A DNA stretch of 64,000 bases from Diaporthe sp. PMI_573 (Eukaryota > Ascomycota > Sordariomycetes > Diaporthales > Diaporthaceae), in NCBI GenBank assembly GCA_021399435.1, contig JAJTUP010000077.1, positions 202,445 to 266,444 on the forward strand, given 5' to 3'. The notes beneath the pieces were generated by a model. That model searched no databases. It had not been told where the DNA came from and worked only from the letters and a program-made list of their open reading frames with translations. How positions within the stretch are numbered: the first letter of the stretch is position 1; each line of letters opens with the position of its first letter. Positions 22,636-33,440 of this stretch are shown here, one piece after another. Both the position numbers and the translations under genes were made by a program.

Positions 22636-23540
22636 ATGACGACCTCAAAGGTCAAGAAGACAGGACGCAAGCATCAACGCTTCACCCACACAGCCTGCGA
22701 ACCCTGCCGCGACAAGAGAGCTAAGGTATTGCTCTGCCCCGTTCACTATCGCCCCCGGCCTCCTTTCAATCCATAGCAGTGGCTAATACGGTTTCTTCTC
22801 TACAGTGTGACGGTCAAAAACCTTGCGGACGCTGCCAGGGACGAGGCCTGGAGTGTCACTTCATCCAGCGCGCCTGGGCCTCAAAACGTAGTCTTCAAGA
22901 CGAAACAGCCACCCTCCGCGAGAAGCTCCATCGCCGAGACTGTGTGCTTGAGGCACTGAGCGTGCCGGGTAGCGGTGACGACATCGTCAGGATGCTGAGG
23001 CAAAGCGATACTACTATCGATCAAGTTTTTAAGAACCTGGGTGAAGGCTCTAGAATTCCACCGAACGACGATGCAGATATGAATCTGGACCTGGGGGATC
23101 AAAGAAATAGTGGTGGAGCATGCGACCGCGAGGGCCGTTGGTTACCGTCAACCGCAAGCACCAACCTCTTCTCCGAACTGTCACAGGGACACAGCCCAAT
23201 CTCGTCCGCCAAGAACGGGACCTTCACCGACGACGGGGCTTCCCAACCCTCGACCATCTCACTATCCTCGACGACATCTGATCAATAACAACAGTCTGTA
23301 GCAATGCAGGCCATCCCCTGGGCGAGCCTAGGCGCGACATCGTTCGGCACTATATTTGATAGCACGATGCCCATAAATCTGAACCTGGACAGCTGCCCCA
23401 GCATCATCGATCCGCTCTTCTGGCCACCCGTCGCGGGCTCAGATCCCCTGGGACAGCCGATGCTGAACAGCTGGACAGGCTTGATGAGCGATGTCAACAG
23501 CGATGTCAACAACGAGGTCGACTTGCCCTGTGTCGCGTAA
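22636..23540 (+). pseudogene. Zn2Cys6 transcription factor paralogue 2, premature stop
   Basis: Exon 1 22636-22725, intron 22726-22805 (GTATTG..CTACAG), exon 2 from 22806. The zinc cluster is a perfect C-x2-C-x6-C-x5-C-x2-C-x6-C (CEPCRDKRAK | CDGQKPCGRCQGRGLEC), then a basic linker and a short coiled region. The frame meets TAA at 23286-23288 where the sister copy has Gln (CAA to TAA, a C-to-T change), then stays open to a normal stop at 23538-23540 with conserved MPINLNLD, WPPVAGSD and NSWTGLM blocks. The truncated product would keep DNA binding but lose the conserved C-terminal part, so it could act as a competitor. Small size (about 280 residues) and lack of the large fungal TF domain are unusual. 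Confidence 0.8.
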
Positions 23541-24164
23541 GATAGGGACCGCGATTATACGAACAGCGGCCTAATTGAACACTAGGCCTTGTACGACTTC
23601 TTGTGCATTATTCGCAGGAGAAAAGGAGAGAAAAGCAGTGATACCCCCTGTTGATAACGTAATGCGGGCACACATTGCCAGGTAAGATGGATGGGAGAAC
23701 AGTCGATGGCAGGAGTCAGGCGTTGCCAAGGGTTTTTTATGTTGTGCAATCAGCCTTCTGGAGACATGGGGAGCCTCCATATTCCGCAGTAGAGATTGGC
23801 CGCCCATAGGCTGGCACGCCTCTGAGCGTCCCACATGCTGCGGCATGAATTCATCATCTAAAAATGAGTTGGAGTACTCACAACACGCGCTGAAGCTGCA
23901 GCCCCAAGCATAATTCCTGAACTGTATTCCGAGGTTGTAGCCGTTTGCAGACCGCGAACGCGCGAAAGCATGAATCCGACAGGTCCCAAGTTGCCAAACA
24001 GGGGCCTCTAACTCAAAGGGTGGAGTGCTGTTAACCGTCGAATCCCCTGAACTACCCCTACAAAGTGTGCCACACCATCGCAGGATCCTTGCTACTTCGC
24101 CATCTCGAACCCAAGGGCACAGACAGCCATTTCCTGCCTTGATGCACCGCAGCGACCAACTGTA
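23541..24164. other. Intergenic, no feature recognised
   Basis: A 201-codon minus-strand frame (23571-24176) ends in the adjacent duplication and shows no family features. Confidence 0.4.
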
Positions 24165-24961
24165 AAACTTATTCACGACTTTTTCACATCCTCACGACGG
24201 GCACGGCAGTCTGCAGATGCAATATAAATGAATTATTTCTCGTTAAATCACCCAAGTATGTTGAGTCGGCTTTGACTTGATTGAGCAGAAATTAAGCTGG
24301 AAAGTCTCCCACAAAGCACGCAGGCTGCCAGGTATTGGTGCTTCATGGTAACGCTCTTTCGACGTAGTTCGTGCCATTATGACGCAGACGTATCCAATCT
24401 AGGGTGGTCAACTCTTCGTCATTTGTATCGTTGTGGTTGGGTTTGTACATCATAGGTATCATTGTCGACACCGCCTTAGAGCCGAGCAGTCCCTTGTTGG
24501 GGGGGCGGGGGGGGGGGCAGAAGCGTTGCTTCTGCAGCACCGCCGTTACGGGATTTTCGATAGCATTAGTCTTTTCGATGTCCTGGAATCGTTAGTATCC
24601 GGAAGAAGGCCTATTCGACATGATCAATTACCGCCTGACAAGCTGCATCTACGTGCACGACTACGTACCCAATAAGGTCTTCACATGCATTCACGACACG
24701 ATGCCGTGGAAACTATGACGTCCATTATGCGTCATGGCCTGCATTGAGATGACATATAATGTCCCGGATTTCTCTCTTCTACGTCTAGATAGTTCAACGC
24801 CTCCAATGCAAACCATAACGAGTTTTGAAGTATATGTTGAACATCATGTCACTGCCGATTACCACTGAATCATCCACCGTCATGTCCGACTTGAATAACC
24901 AGATCAATGTGCAGAATGAGCGCGACCAAGGCGTTTCTCACACCATCGGGCGCTCCAAGGT
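24165..24961 (+). repeat. Segmental duplication, truncated copy (promoter + 5' exon of the 38.65 kb gene)
   Basis: Aligns with 37943-38766 in the same orientation. Shared landmarks are AAACTTATTCACGACT, GCAGTCTGCAGATGCAATAT, GGAAAGTCTCCCACAAAGCA, GGTATTGGTGCTT/AAGTATTGGTGCTT and the coding block from the ATG. The copy includes the ATG at 24846 (MSLPITTESSTVMSDLNNQ) and stops abruptly after the codons for GRSK, within the region equivalent to exon 1. A G-run (7 G, C, 11 G, from about 24499) interrupts it and is absent from the other copy. Confidence 0.8.
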
Positions 24962-25190
24962 GCCGCAGATGGTCATCAACTCGGAACGGTCCCGCGATAA
25001 TCCGAAGTCGCCTAACTTGACATAAATATCACTTTCCGATCGGTACTGTACAAGTATATTGGCCGGCTTGATGTCTCGGTGCGCGATTGGTGGCCTGTTC
25101 TCGTGAAGATATGTCAAAGCCGATAAGCAATGACGGACGATTGTCAAGGTCTCATCGTATGATATATCCTTAGCCGAAAGATCTGAAGGG
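24962..25190 (-). pseudogene. Protein kinase fragment (catalytic loop to T-loop)
   Basis: The minus strand reads DLSAKDISYDETLTIVRHCL, SALTYLHENRPPIAHRDIKPANILV (catalytic loop HRDxxxxN), KLGDFGLSRD (DFG) and TICGT (T-loop). No glycine-rich loop or C-lobe is found on either side, so only about 75 residues of a Ser/Thr kinase remain. The fragment lies tail-on against the truncated duplication at 24961, so the sense transcript of that duplication would read into antisense kinase sequence. Confidence 0.75.
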
Positions 25191-25899
25191 CATGGGACTT
25201 ATCTCCGCATCCGGCTTTGCATCGTACGTCCAGACGACCACGGTGGGTGCTGACGGCCAGCTTCGTTTGACATGAGCACAAAGCCAGAGAAACTGCTTTG
25301 GACCTGAGGCATGGATGGCGCGTGACGTAAGCACCCGACAACTCCGTCTCGAGGAGTTCTAGTCCAGGTACCCGCACTTAGATGGACTATCAGAGCTTCA
25401 TCTTGATGCCTTCTATACCTAGTCTGTGCTTTCAAGAAGTCTCTCAGAACGCAGCGGACGTTTTGAACGTCGACCCTGGCTAGATCTCTGTGGTTGCGCT
25501 TATATCGGAACAGGAATCAGTGCACTGATCAACTAATTATAGCTGCACTCCATTCTGAAATGCCATCTACGATAAACTCCCCGGCCCTAGGGAGGAGCAC
25601 TCGGAACACGTCGTCTCCGCCCTGTGTTTTGCCCTGTGATGTCATCAGGTGCTGCGGTTGCAGAATGTGCCACTACATAGAAGACAGTGAGATCGCTCCC
25701 TGCGCGATTGGTCGTCCCCCGCTTACTCCGATTTCCCTGTCTCATATTTGTTGGGTCGTTGCGACATCTGATTGAGATATGCTTGATCACGTTGGATATT
25801 ATCTCCAGTTGATGTGTAATGAGCGTGTTGCTTTGCTAAGAGAAGGAAGAAACAGGAGTCCAAACCCTCATTCAGAAGACAAATTGAACCACGAAATGA
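25191..25899. other. Intergenic, no feature recognised
   Basis: May contain further unrecognisable kinase remnants. No supported gene. Confidence 0.35.
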
Positions 25900-27255
25900 G
25901 ACATCATGAGATCTGTGCCGCCTCGTCTTGACCGTCAAACGATATGAAACCCTGTTCGATAGAACCCATCCCGACTCTCGCCCATAATCCGCTTTCCGGG
26001 CCTTCCGTAACAACCAGTACGTAATATGTCCGTTTGCCATCCTTTCATCTCGTCCGTCTTCCCATTATAGCACACCGTACCTCTATCGAGGCCTCTCTTT
26101 CTTGATCGAACCACAGATGCACGACTTCATCGCCCTTCTCATTGCGTATAACATGTTCCAAACTCTCTGGTTTGATCTCGCAATGTTGAATACGTGTCAC
26201 TCGAGCTTTCAAAAGATAGCCATCATTCTCCGGGTTGCTGGTCTCGTTGGTCGCCTTGCCATCCACAAATTGAACGCTCTCATCCCACTCAACGTCTCGA
26301 ATTTCCGGATACTCGACCTGCCCAGGATATGCCATCCAAGACCACGACGGAATCTTCTAGCCAGCTGTGTCAGATATCCGCTGCTTGGCAATTTTCTGCA
26401 ACCGTCGCCATAGAGACTTCTGTGAAGATAGCGTTCAAAGATACCGTATCTGACATTTGTTACGAAAGCGTCGGCCAACGCCATGACTAGTGAGTCGATC
26501 GCAACGGGCCTGTCTGTCTCCTTCGTGAGGCCTAAGTTCGAGTATCCAGCAAACAGAGATTGAAACAACCGGATTTGAGCCGCCAGAGCCTGTTGCGTAA
26601 TAGAGCGAGGAAATTCTGGGTCACTTCGAAAAGATAAATTCGCGCTAATTTATTACAAATTAGCAAGCTTATTAGTAAGTACTCGGTGATAACAATGGAA
26701 TTGTAAAGGCAAGAAGCGGTGCGTGTAGCTGAGCTCCACGTTGACTTACTTGTACATGTAAGTAAGCGTTTCGCAACGCACCCCCCCCCCCCACACACAC
26801 TCGAAGTACGTTTGCCTTGTCGTAAAATGGATCGTTCGGCGTGACAAGGCTCGTTCCTGTAACACCCATGCCCGCTTGTTCAAGACACCTTCCTCCACGT
26901 CGCCAGGGAAATCGTCGATAAATGTGCAAACATAGACCTTGCCATGTGAGGAGTTAGGCACTGTCACGTATTGCAAATTTGACTATTCCATCGGCCGGTT
27001 GAGAAACCCCTCAGTTGAATCTTCGGCAGAGGTGGCAGCAATCGTACAGTAAGCGTTCTTGAAGACCGTTTCCATCTTTGTGGCTTCGGTTGCCCAGTCC
27101 CCGTCGTCGCCTTGAATGATACAAAGCGAGTCGATCCAGAGGTATCGCTTGCCGATCTCTCGAGTGACTCTGATTGCATCTTGAAAGGTCGGCGGCAATT
27201 GTTCAACAAGAAATCTTCGACTCCTGCGTTTTTTGTTCCTACGGGTAGTCCGCCA

Positions 27256-27276
27256 TTTTTTTTTTTTTTTTTTTTT
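27256..27276 (+). repeat. T21 tract inside the HET pseudogene
   Basis: Twenty-one consecutive T (A on the coding strand), just downstream of the SHCWG-equivalent codons. It adds Lys codons and helps break the HET frame. Confidence 0.9.
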
Positions 27277-27914
27277 ACTTCTTTGTTAGCTTGCCCCAGC
27301 AATGGGACAGAGCAACGTAGTGTATTCCTTCAGTTTGTCTGTCGAGATGAGGCGCACTCTGTCGCGGCCAATCCCCACACCGATGACCCGGGTTGGCATT
27401 TGAGCACCATTGGGATTGGGACAGCATCCACCATCTCGCGAGCATTCGCCTTTGTCACAAAGTCGAAGCCATTCCTTGATTAGCCCGAAATGACTCGGGC
27501 TACCCGATTGTAGGAATACGGGAAGTCCAGGTTGTATTGGCTTCGACCTTCTAGAGACGTCTTGGGGCTTTTCTAACAAAGTGTCAGCTGTCTATGCCAT
27601 CATCTTCGACAAACGGAGCAGTTTCACACACCCGACACAGCACAGATCCTTACGTAATGCCGGGCTTCAAGAAGTTGCATCTTGGTGTCCTTGACCTCGT
27701 CCTTGTTGACGCATTTCGAGAGGATTTGACAGAGATCACAGCCGTTCTTTGGGCCATGCAACGAAGAGAGAGTGATATCTAGGTCAATGTTGAGACACCG
27801 ATCGCATAATGCTGAAGAGGCTTCAGTATTGAAAGTCAAATTTGGCAGAATTTCTGCTTTAAGGCGTGCTAAAAATGTATCATCAGGCCGGTAGGTATAT
27901 TCGTCCTCAGCATC

Positions 27915-28219
27915 CTGGGTTGTTCATCTATGTCAGCATTGCATAATACACAAGTGTACAGACTAACTCAGAATCTGGCAAAATAAAACAGATATGGTCA
28001 GCCATTTCATGGGCTTAGCATAGTAGCACGTACTTCCTGAAAAATGGGTCAGCAAACAGGTCGCTCCGTCTCGTCGGCACAGCCAAGACTTACCAATCTA
28101 TATCACCAAAGACAGCCGGGGTCAGCAAACATATCGCTCCGTCTCGTCGGCACAGCAAGACTTACTTCCTATTAATGTCCTCATTAGCAACAGATGCCGT
28201 CCCAGATCGTAGTACTTAC
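27915..28219 (-). other. Proposed microexon array with two duplicated introns (5' part of HET gene)
   Basis: On the minus strand five GT..AG introns of 51-68 bp follow each other: 28169-28219, 28098-28165, 28037-28093, 27975-28033 and 27915-27967. The exons between them are only GAA (28166-28168), ATTG (28094-28097), GAA (28034-28036) and ATTCTGA (27968-27974). Introns 28098-28165 and 28037-28093 share nearly identical first halves (about 48 bases, starting GTAAGTCTTG and ending GTTTGCTGACCC). Spliced in full, the frame reads MATADNEKDHGTYIP then EIGNSE, and is one base out at the last junction with DAEDEYTYRPDD. That fits one lost base in a decaying gene, or one mis-assigned site. Confidence 0.5.
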
Positions 28220-28264
28220 GGGAATATATGTACCATGATCCTTCTCGTTATCGGCCGTTGCCAT

Positions 28265-30313
28265 TGGAAGCTCTTTAGTACTGTCCCTATAGAGGTTGCA
28301 GAACAGAATACGTCAGCTAACATCGTACGCAAACCTGACGGGGATTCTCAAGAATCTGCGCTCACATAGTCAATGAGGGTAACACAAGCATAGTTTTGCT
28401 GAAATCGATCAACGGGCACCACGATCTCATGCGCTTCGGGCAGCGGTAACAGTCCTGGACGCCCTAGACCGTGGCTGAGCGGGGGCAGAGCATGCACCGG
28501 ATATGTAAGGCGAGCATCTTGTGTTGTGGTGACGGTGATAGGAGAGAATTTCTGGTTTAAATCCTGTAGGTATTGGCCCCAGTAAGCCCCCCCCCACCAA
28601 CCAACCCCACCTTAGCCAAGGACAGTTTAGATAATTTAGTTAAAAATTCCGGAGATTTCAGAGTCAATCACGGCACAGAGAGGTAGTTTCCATTGGCAGA
28701 AGCATACCCCCTCCTTGACATTTCATACTGAGTGGCATGGAAATGGAGGTGCTGCAGGTGGCGGGAGCGGGACGCTCCCCCACGGAGCAGCTCAGGGCAT
28801 GATGAGAATATTTTGCATATCGCTCTTGGCCACCGTTGATCGCAGCAGGAGAGAAACATTGCTCACACCAGGACGGAGAATGCAAGCCCCACATAATGTG
28901 TATGTGCGGTCTGCTCGCCGCCGCATTGTCACGCTGATCACCTCGTAGTTGCTTTCTTCTGCAGAGCCACCTTCACCCAAACTGCGCCAAACAATATTGC
29001 ACAGGCCGAATTGTTGGCGGATGGTCAGTCCCAAGGATGTTATTGGTGTGGACGTAGGTACCCATTGCACGACTCACGTCGAGATACTAGCAGGAGCTGG
29101 AAGGAAAACGATGCCAGGATATCCCGTGTTGGCGAACGGCAGGGATAAGGCTTAAGGAACTATTGATTGTCGGCAGCCAAAGCTGCCCTTTGGACAAGGC
29201 TTGCATCGGCAGTCACCCTATTGGCGGGACGAGTAACGCACTATGGAACTCCGCCGAAATCTGCCGATCGCACCCTTACTAAAACCGGGATCCGGGTCGT
29301 GGCCAGTTGACAATGCCAGCGTTTGTATGCTCTGGTACGCGAGCGAAGGACGCTGACACTTCGCCAATCATCCGGCTTTTTCTCTAGAGAGGGTCAGTCA
29401 TGCTGCCTAATCTCCTAAACAAGAGACAAGGGCCCTGGCCGCCAGTGTCTGCAGTAGAGAGAACGCATAAGCAAACCGAGGATCTATTGTTCCATTTCGT
29501 CATGGATCCCGCTCAGGCGTATGCTGTCTGCTTTACAACATCTTGCCCGGTTGACCGGACTGTCTGCAGGTATTCTTATTCTATCAGGGAAAGCAGTCGC
29601 CATGCCCTCTTGGGTTACTGGTTCGGACACTCACGAGTGTGCCATCTTTCCTCGGCTTGCGTAAACTGGGACATTACCTGGCCAGGCGGAGCGCTTCCAC
29701 GTTTCCCCCTTGCGGAACCGCCGGGGGCGACAGGCAGGACAGCGGGCCAGGTGCTCATGGCGCCCATGGAATTCACGGCGCCATTCCTTGGGTAGCGGAG
29801 AGTACATGTGACAACCACACAAGCAAAGGAAACAGCGCATGGAAATGCCTCTTGGTTCTGCGTGGTACTGGCACAAAGAGACACGTAACGCTCTGAATTT
29901 GCGTTCCAGGCTAAAGAGGACGTCCCCCGGGCTTGTGCAGGATCCCTCCATCTAACGGATCAGGTCGGTGCCGTTGATTGGCGAGTCTTTTTCCCGGCCC
30001 CAAGCGCTGTCTTGTGGCTGCCCGTCAGCTTCTCGACGGCGTCCAAGCTGCGTGATGTAACGACGATGACTCCATTGTGACGTTTTGGCAGGAAGGACGC
30101 AAGTGGTTGTTGTACGCACATGCACCAGCGTTTACATTCGTGGAGCAGCGAGATGTCTCACCTTTTCACGGGCAGAGTGGCTGGGAGAGAGCAGATTGAT
30201 ATCGTCAACATTATCCAAATTCATAAAATTAAACACTTTTCCATTCGCAGTCTCACATTCTCACATTGTCCGCATTCATCTGACGAACTATCTGGCCGCA
30301 TTTCTTCGCCAAG
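28265..30313. other. Intergenic, no supportable gene
   Basis: Two kilobases with several overlapping small frames (28664-28948, 29400-29951), none with conserved motifs. A C9 run lies at 28587-28595. Presumably holds the upstream regions of the divergent HET and PSD genes. Confidence 0.4.
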
Positions 30314-31568
30314 ATGGGTTTGATGCACAGATTACACACGATCACGGACTACCTGATCTCATGGGTTCATCCGGTAACAATCACCGAACCTTCAGCAAAT
30401 GGATGCCTATGGACTGGATATGGCGCTGACCTCATCCGCCTCTGCAGAATGCTCATTGGGGATGGTTGTCGTTCAATCGCAAGGCATGTCTCCCCTTCTC
30501 TAACACGTGCGAGACCGCTGTTCTGACAAGGCCTGGACGATGTAGAATGGACAAATTGAACATGAAATGCAGCCGCTTTTGAAGAAGCTGAAGTTGTTGT
30601 TGTTATTTAATCCCCTTACGGAATGGGTTGACACGACGCACGCGATGCGCCTTTACATCTACAATAAAACTATGAACAGGGGCAAGTTCTGGATATGTTG
30701 ACCCAGGCCCATTCGGATTTTCACTGAGCATGGCACCAGGAAAGCAAGAAGGGACTCCGGCATCAAAAGAGGAGATCCGGCAGTTTGTGGAGACCTACAA
30801 CATTAATATGAACGAATTTGAACCTTCGGATATTGACGAGTACAAAACATTCGAGGACTTCTTCACCCGCGCACATAGGCCCGGCTCTCGGCCAATCCAC
30901 CAGCCAGAGGACGCTTCTATCGCAGTTGTCGTCGCTGATTCGCGGGTCGTCACCTACGAATCAGTCGCGGAGACGAAGAGTCTATGGATCAAGGGCAATG
31001 GCTTCAGCATTGCCAACCTCGTCATGGATACCCAAATCGGCTCGCGATTCGACGGCGGGGCAGTTGCGAGCTTTCGTCTATCACCACAGGACTACCATCG
31101 GTACCACTCCCCTGTTTCGGGCAAGGTCAAGCTCTTCAGAAGTGTACCTGGTGATTACTATCAAGTCGATGCCGTTGCTTTGCAGAGCAAGGTGGACATA
31201 TTGACACGGAACAGAAGGGAGTGCGTCGTCATAGAGACAGAAGATTTCGGCGACGTGTTGTTCGTGGCCATCGGGGCAACTAACGTCGGGTCTGTTCAGT
31301 GAGTTAGGCCAATACCTGTTGGACGTACGAAAGGACGCCATGACAGGGGCTGACGACAAACAGGATTCATGACCGGTTCCAGAAGCGCGGTGAGGAGATT
31401 AAGAAAGGTGAAGAGCTGGGGTATTTCCAGTACGGGGGTTCATCTATCATCGTGGCATTCCAAAAGGCACGGGTCGAGTTTGATCAGGACTTGCTGGATC
31501 TAAGCAAACAGCGGATTCAGGTCGCGGTTGAAGTGGGCATGAGCTTGGGTCATGCTTCTTCTGTCTAA
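30314..31568 (+). CDS. Phosphatidylserine decarboxylase family protein
   Basis: Four exons are proposed: 30314-30487, 30546-30681, 30740-31298, 31364-31568 (357 residues). The second intron (30682-30739) has a GC donor, G|GCAAGT..CCAG; splicing there gives MNRGKQEGTP without a break, and the paralogue fragment at 13.4 kb has an ordinary GT intron at the same point. Motifs: FNPLTEWVDTTHAMRLYI, FEPSDIDEY.TFEDFF, VVADSRVVTYES, SFRLSPQDYHRYHSPVSG, IGATNVGSVQIHDRF and the auto-cleavage GGSS in FQYGGSSIIVAF near the C-terminus. PSDs decarboxylate phosphatidylserine to phosphatidylethanolamine with a pyruvoyl group formed at that Ser. The first exon and its weak GTCTCC donor are the least certain; no transmembrane helix is obvious. 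Confidence 0.85.
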
Positions 31569-33289
31569 GTGTCACATTGCACTGGCCTCTGAAGGAGGAA
31601 GCATCTCTCGTTTAAAATGAGTACCAATTTCCTTGCTTGCCCGAGCACATTTGTGCTGTGTGAGTGGTAACTTGCATACAGCACGCACAACCCGCCGGGT
31701 ATGCTCCCCAACCAGTAGGAAGGCTCTCCAGCCCATCTGGGCAGGGTTGCGGCGATAAGAAGCTGCAAGGCTAACCGAGAAGACGTTCAAGTTGGCAAAA
31801 CGGGATCCTCCTTCGAACAACTCAACCTTGCTGTTCAGTGTTCACCTGCTGTCCATTGTCGACAGCCTAGTGTGAGTCATTGTTCATCAAAGAGTGAGAG
31901 AGTATCCCAGATTCGGTTCTGATTAATTTAAATCAACCTTGATCAATGCAATGGACCCGACGCATATTGGAATGATCGCCACAAGGTATTTTCCAAGCCG
32001 TCCGTCTAATTAATGCAAGATTAACCTCAATACGAACGCAATTGTCGATCTTAGCACACTGTTGCGTAGACCATTTAATGTCGTCAACGTCGCGGGAAAT
32101 GACCCCAGTGACGACAAGGAGCGGCATCGGCTGCGGACCACGGATTCGTGAAAAGCCACAAGGGTCACAACGGCTACGAGTGCCATGTCTGTTGTAGGTC
32201 ATATTGCATGACGGGAGAGGGAAGTTAGATTGCGACGCCTTGCCACCCCTCAAACCGAAGCTGTCCCCGCTCGCATGCCGTCATTCTCTGGGCTGGCTAG
32301 CGGAAACTATCCCTGGTTTAGTCAGTAGCCGTTTAGGGTGATTCCGAGCCCTAGCAAGTGCATCAATGACGTGGTTAAGGCTACGTGCGTCCTCTTATCA
32401 ACACTGTATTGACTATCTCTTACGTCTCTCTGAACCCTCTCTGCAAAAGGATCGGGGCTGCAAGAGTCCCAAGACAGTTAGAGGACCCTACCACAATGCC
32501 ATCTGCCGCGAAAGATCATCCCATGTTAGCAGTCACGCACTGCTGTTGTCTGGATCGACCTGAATACTGGGCGTAAGTTACGTCAGCCTGGCAACCTCTA
32601 ACTCCTAGGGACACAGCGATCTTAGCCTCTTCGAAGTCGCCACCATGCTCAAGCGTGCCGATCTCAAGCGCTTGCTCATCGCACTTGGAGATTTCGTGCC
32701 CTTTGTGCCGTGTGCATCTCGACATGATCGCGCAAGACATGCCCAGTGCCGTCTGGCACTTACGCTCAAAATATTCCATCTGGATGATAACGCCTCCAGC
32801 AACTCCTCACTGCCTCGACCTTCATGTTCCTGCCACACTGCATAACTCAAAAGTCAACGCGCATATCTGTCCCACTTCTTTGGCAAGGTAGCATCTCAAC
32901 ACTTCGGTCAATACAGGCAGTCTCTGCAACACCCCAGATGGCATGTCATGTAACTGTCCATAGGGCCTAGAGCCGATGGTTTGGTTGGAATCTGCCTAGC
33001 CCAACGTCGTTAACAAACGCGTCATGTTGGTAACCGACCTCGAACTACGAACACTTAAGTATGCTCAGTGTGTCCGCAGAAAGAAATTGTACGACGTTTC
33101 CTCCGTCATCTGCGCACTCAACTCGCAAATCTGGCTGTCCTAGTCATACAATGTGACTGGGACCTTAATGCTGGCAGCCCAACATTTACTGCTTCTGATG
33201 CTACATTGACACTGGAGTGGCATCTCTTTGCACCCTGAAGTACCGAGCTTGAGGTTGTCGGTACTGCAGTCATGGAAGCCCTGACTGGA
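31569..33289. other. Intergenic, no supportable gene
   Basis: Stop-rich, heterogeneous sequence. Some frames around 32280-33100 might be old LINE sequence, but nothing is clear enough to call. Confidence 0.35.
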
Positions 33290-33440
33290 GCCACATCCAG
33301 ACGGCTCACGTGTAAGCTGCGGTCATCCCATCAAGTGCAACGGGAAAGACTAGGTGGAGCGACAATTAAAGGTGACAAGACAACAATCATACACTTTACA
33401 CGCAACGCCGAGCGTACCAGCGATGCGCCTTTGTCAAGAG
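33290..33440 (+). mobile_element. LINE fragment: reverse transcriptase C-terminal part
   Basis: The frame reads RERLGGATIKGDKTTIIHFTRNAERTSDAPLS. The same block occurs in the LINE at 48.0-48.1 kb (SGATFKAEKTAIIHFTRKAYKS). It lies just downstream of the catalytic YADD/FVDD box in Tad1-type elements. Flanking sequence is unrelated, so this is a short relic. Confidence 0.65.

Larger units (their letters stand above)
25910..28264 (-). pseudogene. HET-domain (heterokaryon incompatibility) gene, multiply disrupted
   Basis: From the 5' end: ATG at 28264 (MATADNEKDHGTYIP), a proposed array of microexons (see that entry), then DAEDEYTYRPDD, a CxxC..CxxC region (LCDRCLNIDLD..GCDLCQIL), MPTRVIGVG, a disrupted EYTTLSHCWGK, FQDAIRVTREIGKRYLWIDSLCIIQ (core HET motif, about 27110-27190), NKRAWVLQERALSRRTIHF, and a C-terminal region from about 26568 with PSWSWMAYPG-like sequence to QDEAAQIS at about 25910. 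Disruptions seen: a 5-base insertion between TTG and TCC at about 27310, a 21-base T run at 27256-27276, a C12 run at 26781-26792, further frame changes near 26340-26740, and TGA for Arg at 26045-26047. HET proteins trigger cell death on fusion of incompatible strains; this copy cannot make the full protein. Confidence 0.8.

Noticed and set aside
23571..24176. 201-codon minus frame before the 24 kb duplication
   Set aside because: No conserved motif, Cys/Arg/Ser-rich random-like composition; it crosses into the duplication boundary.
28037..28168. Possible CRISPR-like pair of direct repeats
   Set aside because: Only two copies, and each begins with a consensus fungal donor and ends with an acceptor; better explained as duplicated introns.
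29400..29951. Several 85-131 codon frames on both strands
   Set aside because: No motif, no splice pattern and mutual overlap; treated as noncoding.
32280..33100. Possible older LINE or zinc-finger sequence
   Set aside because: Suggestive short stretches only; I could not align them to the LINE frames in this window.
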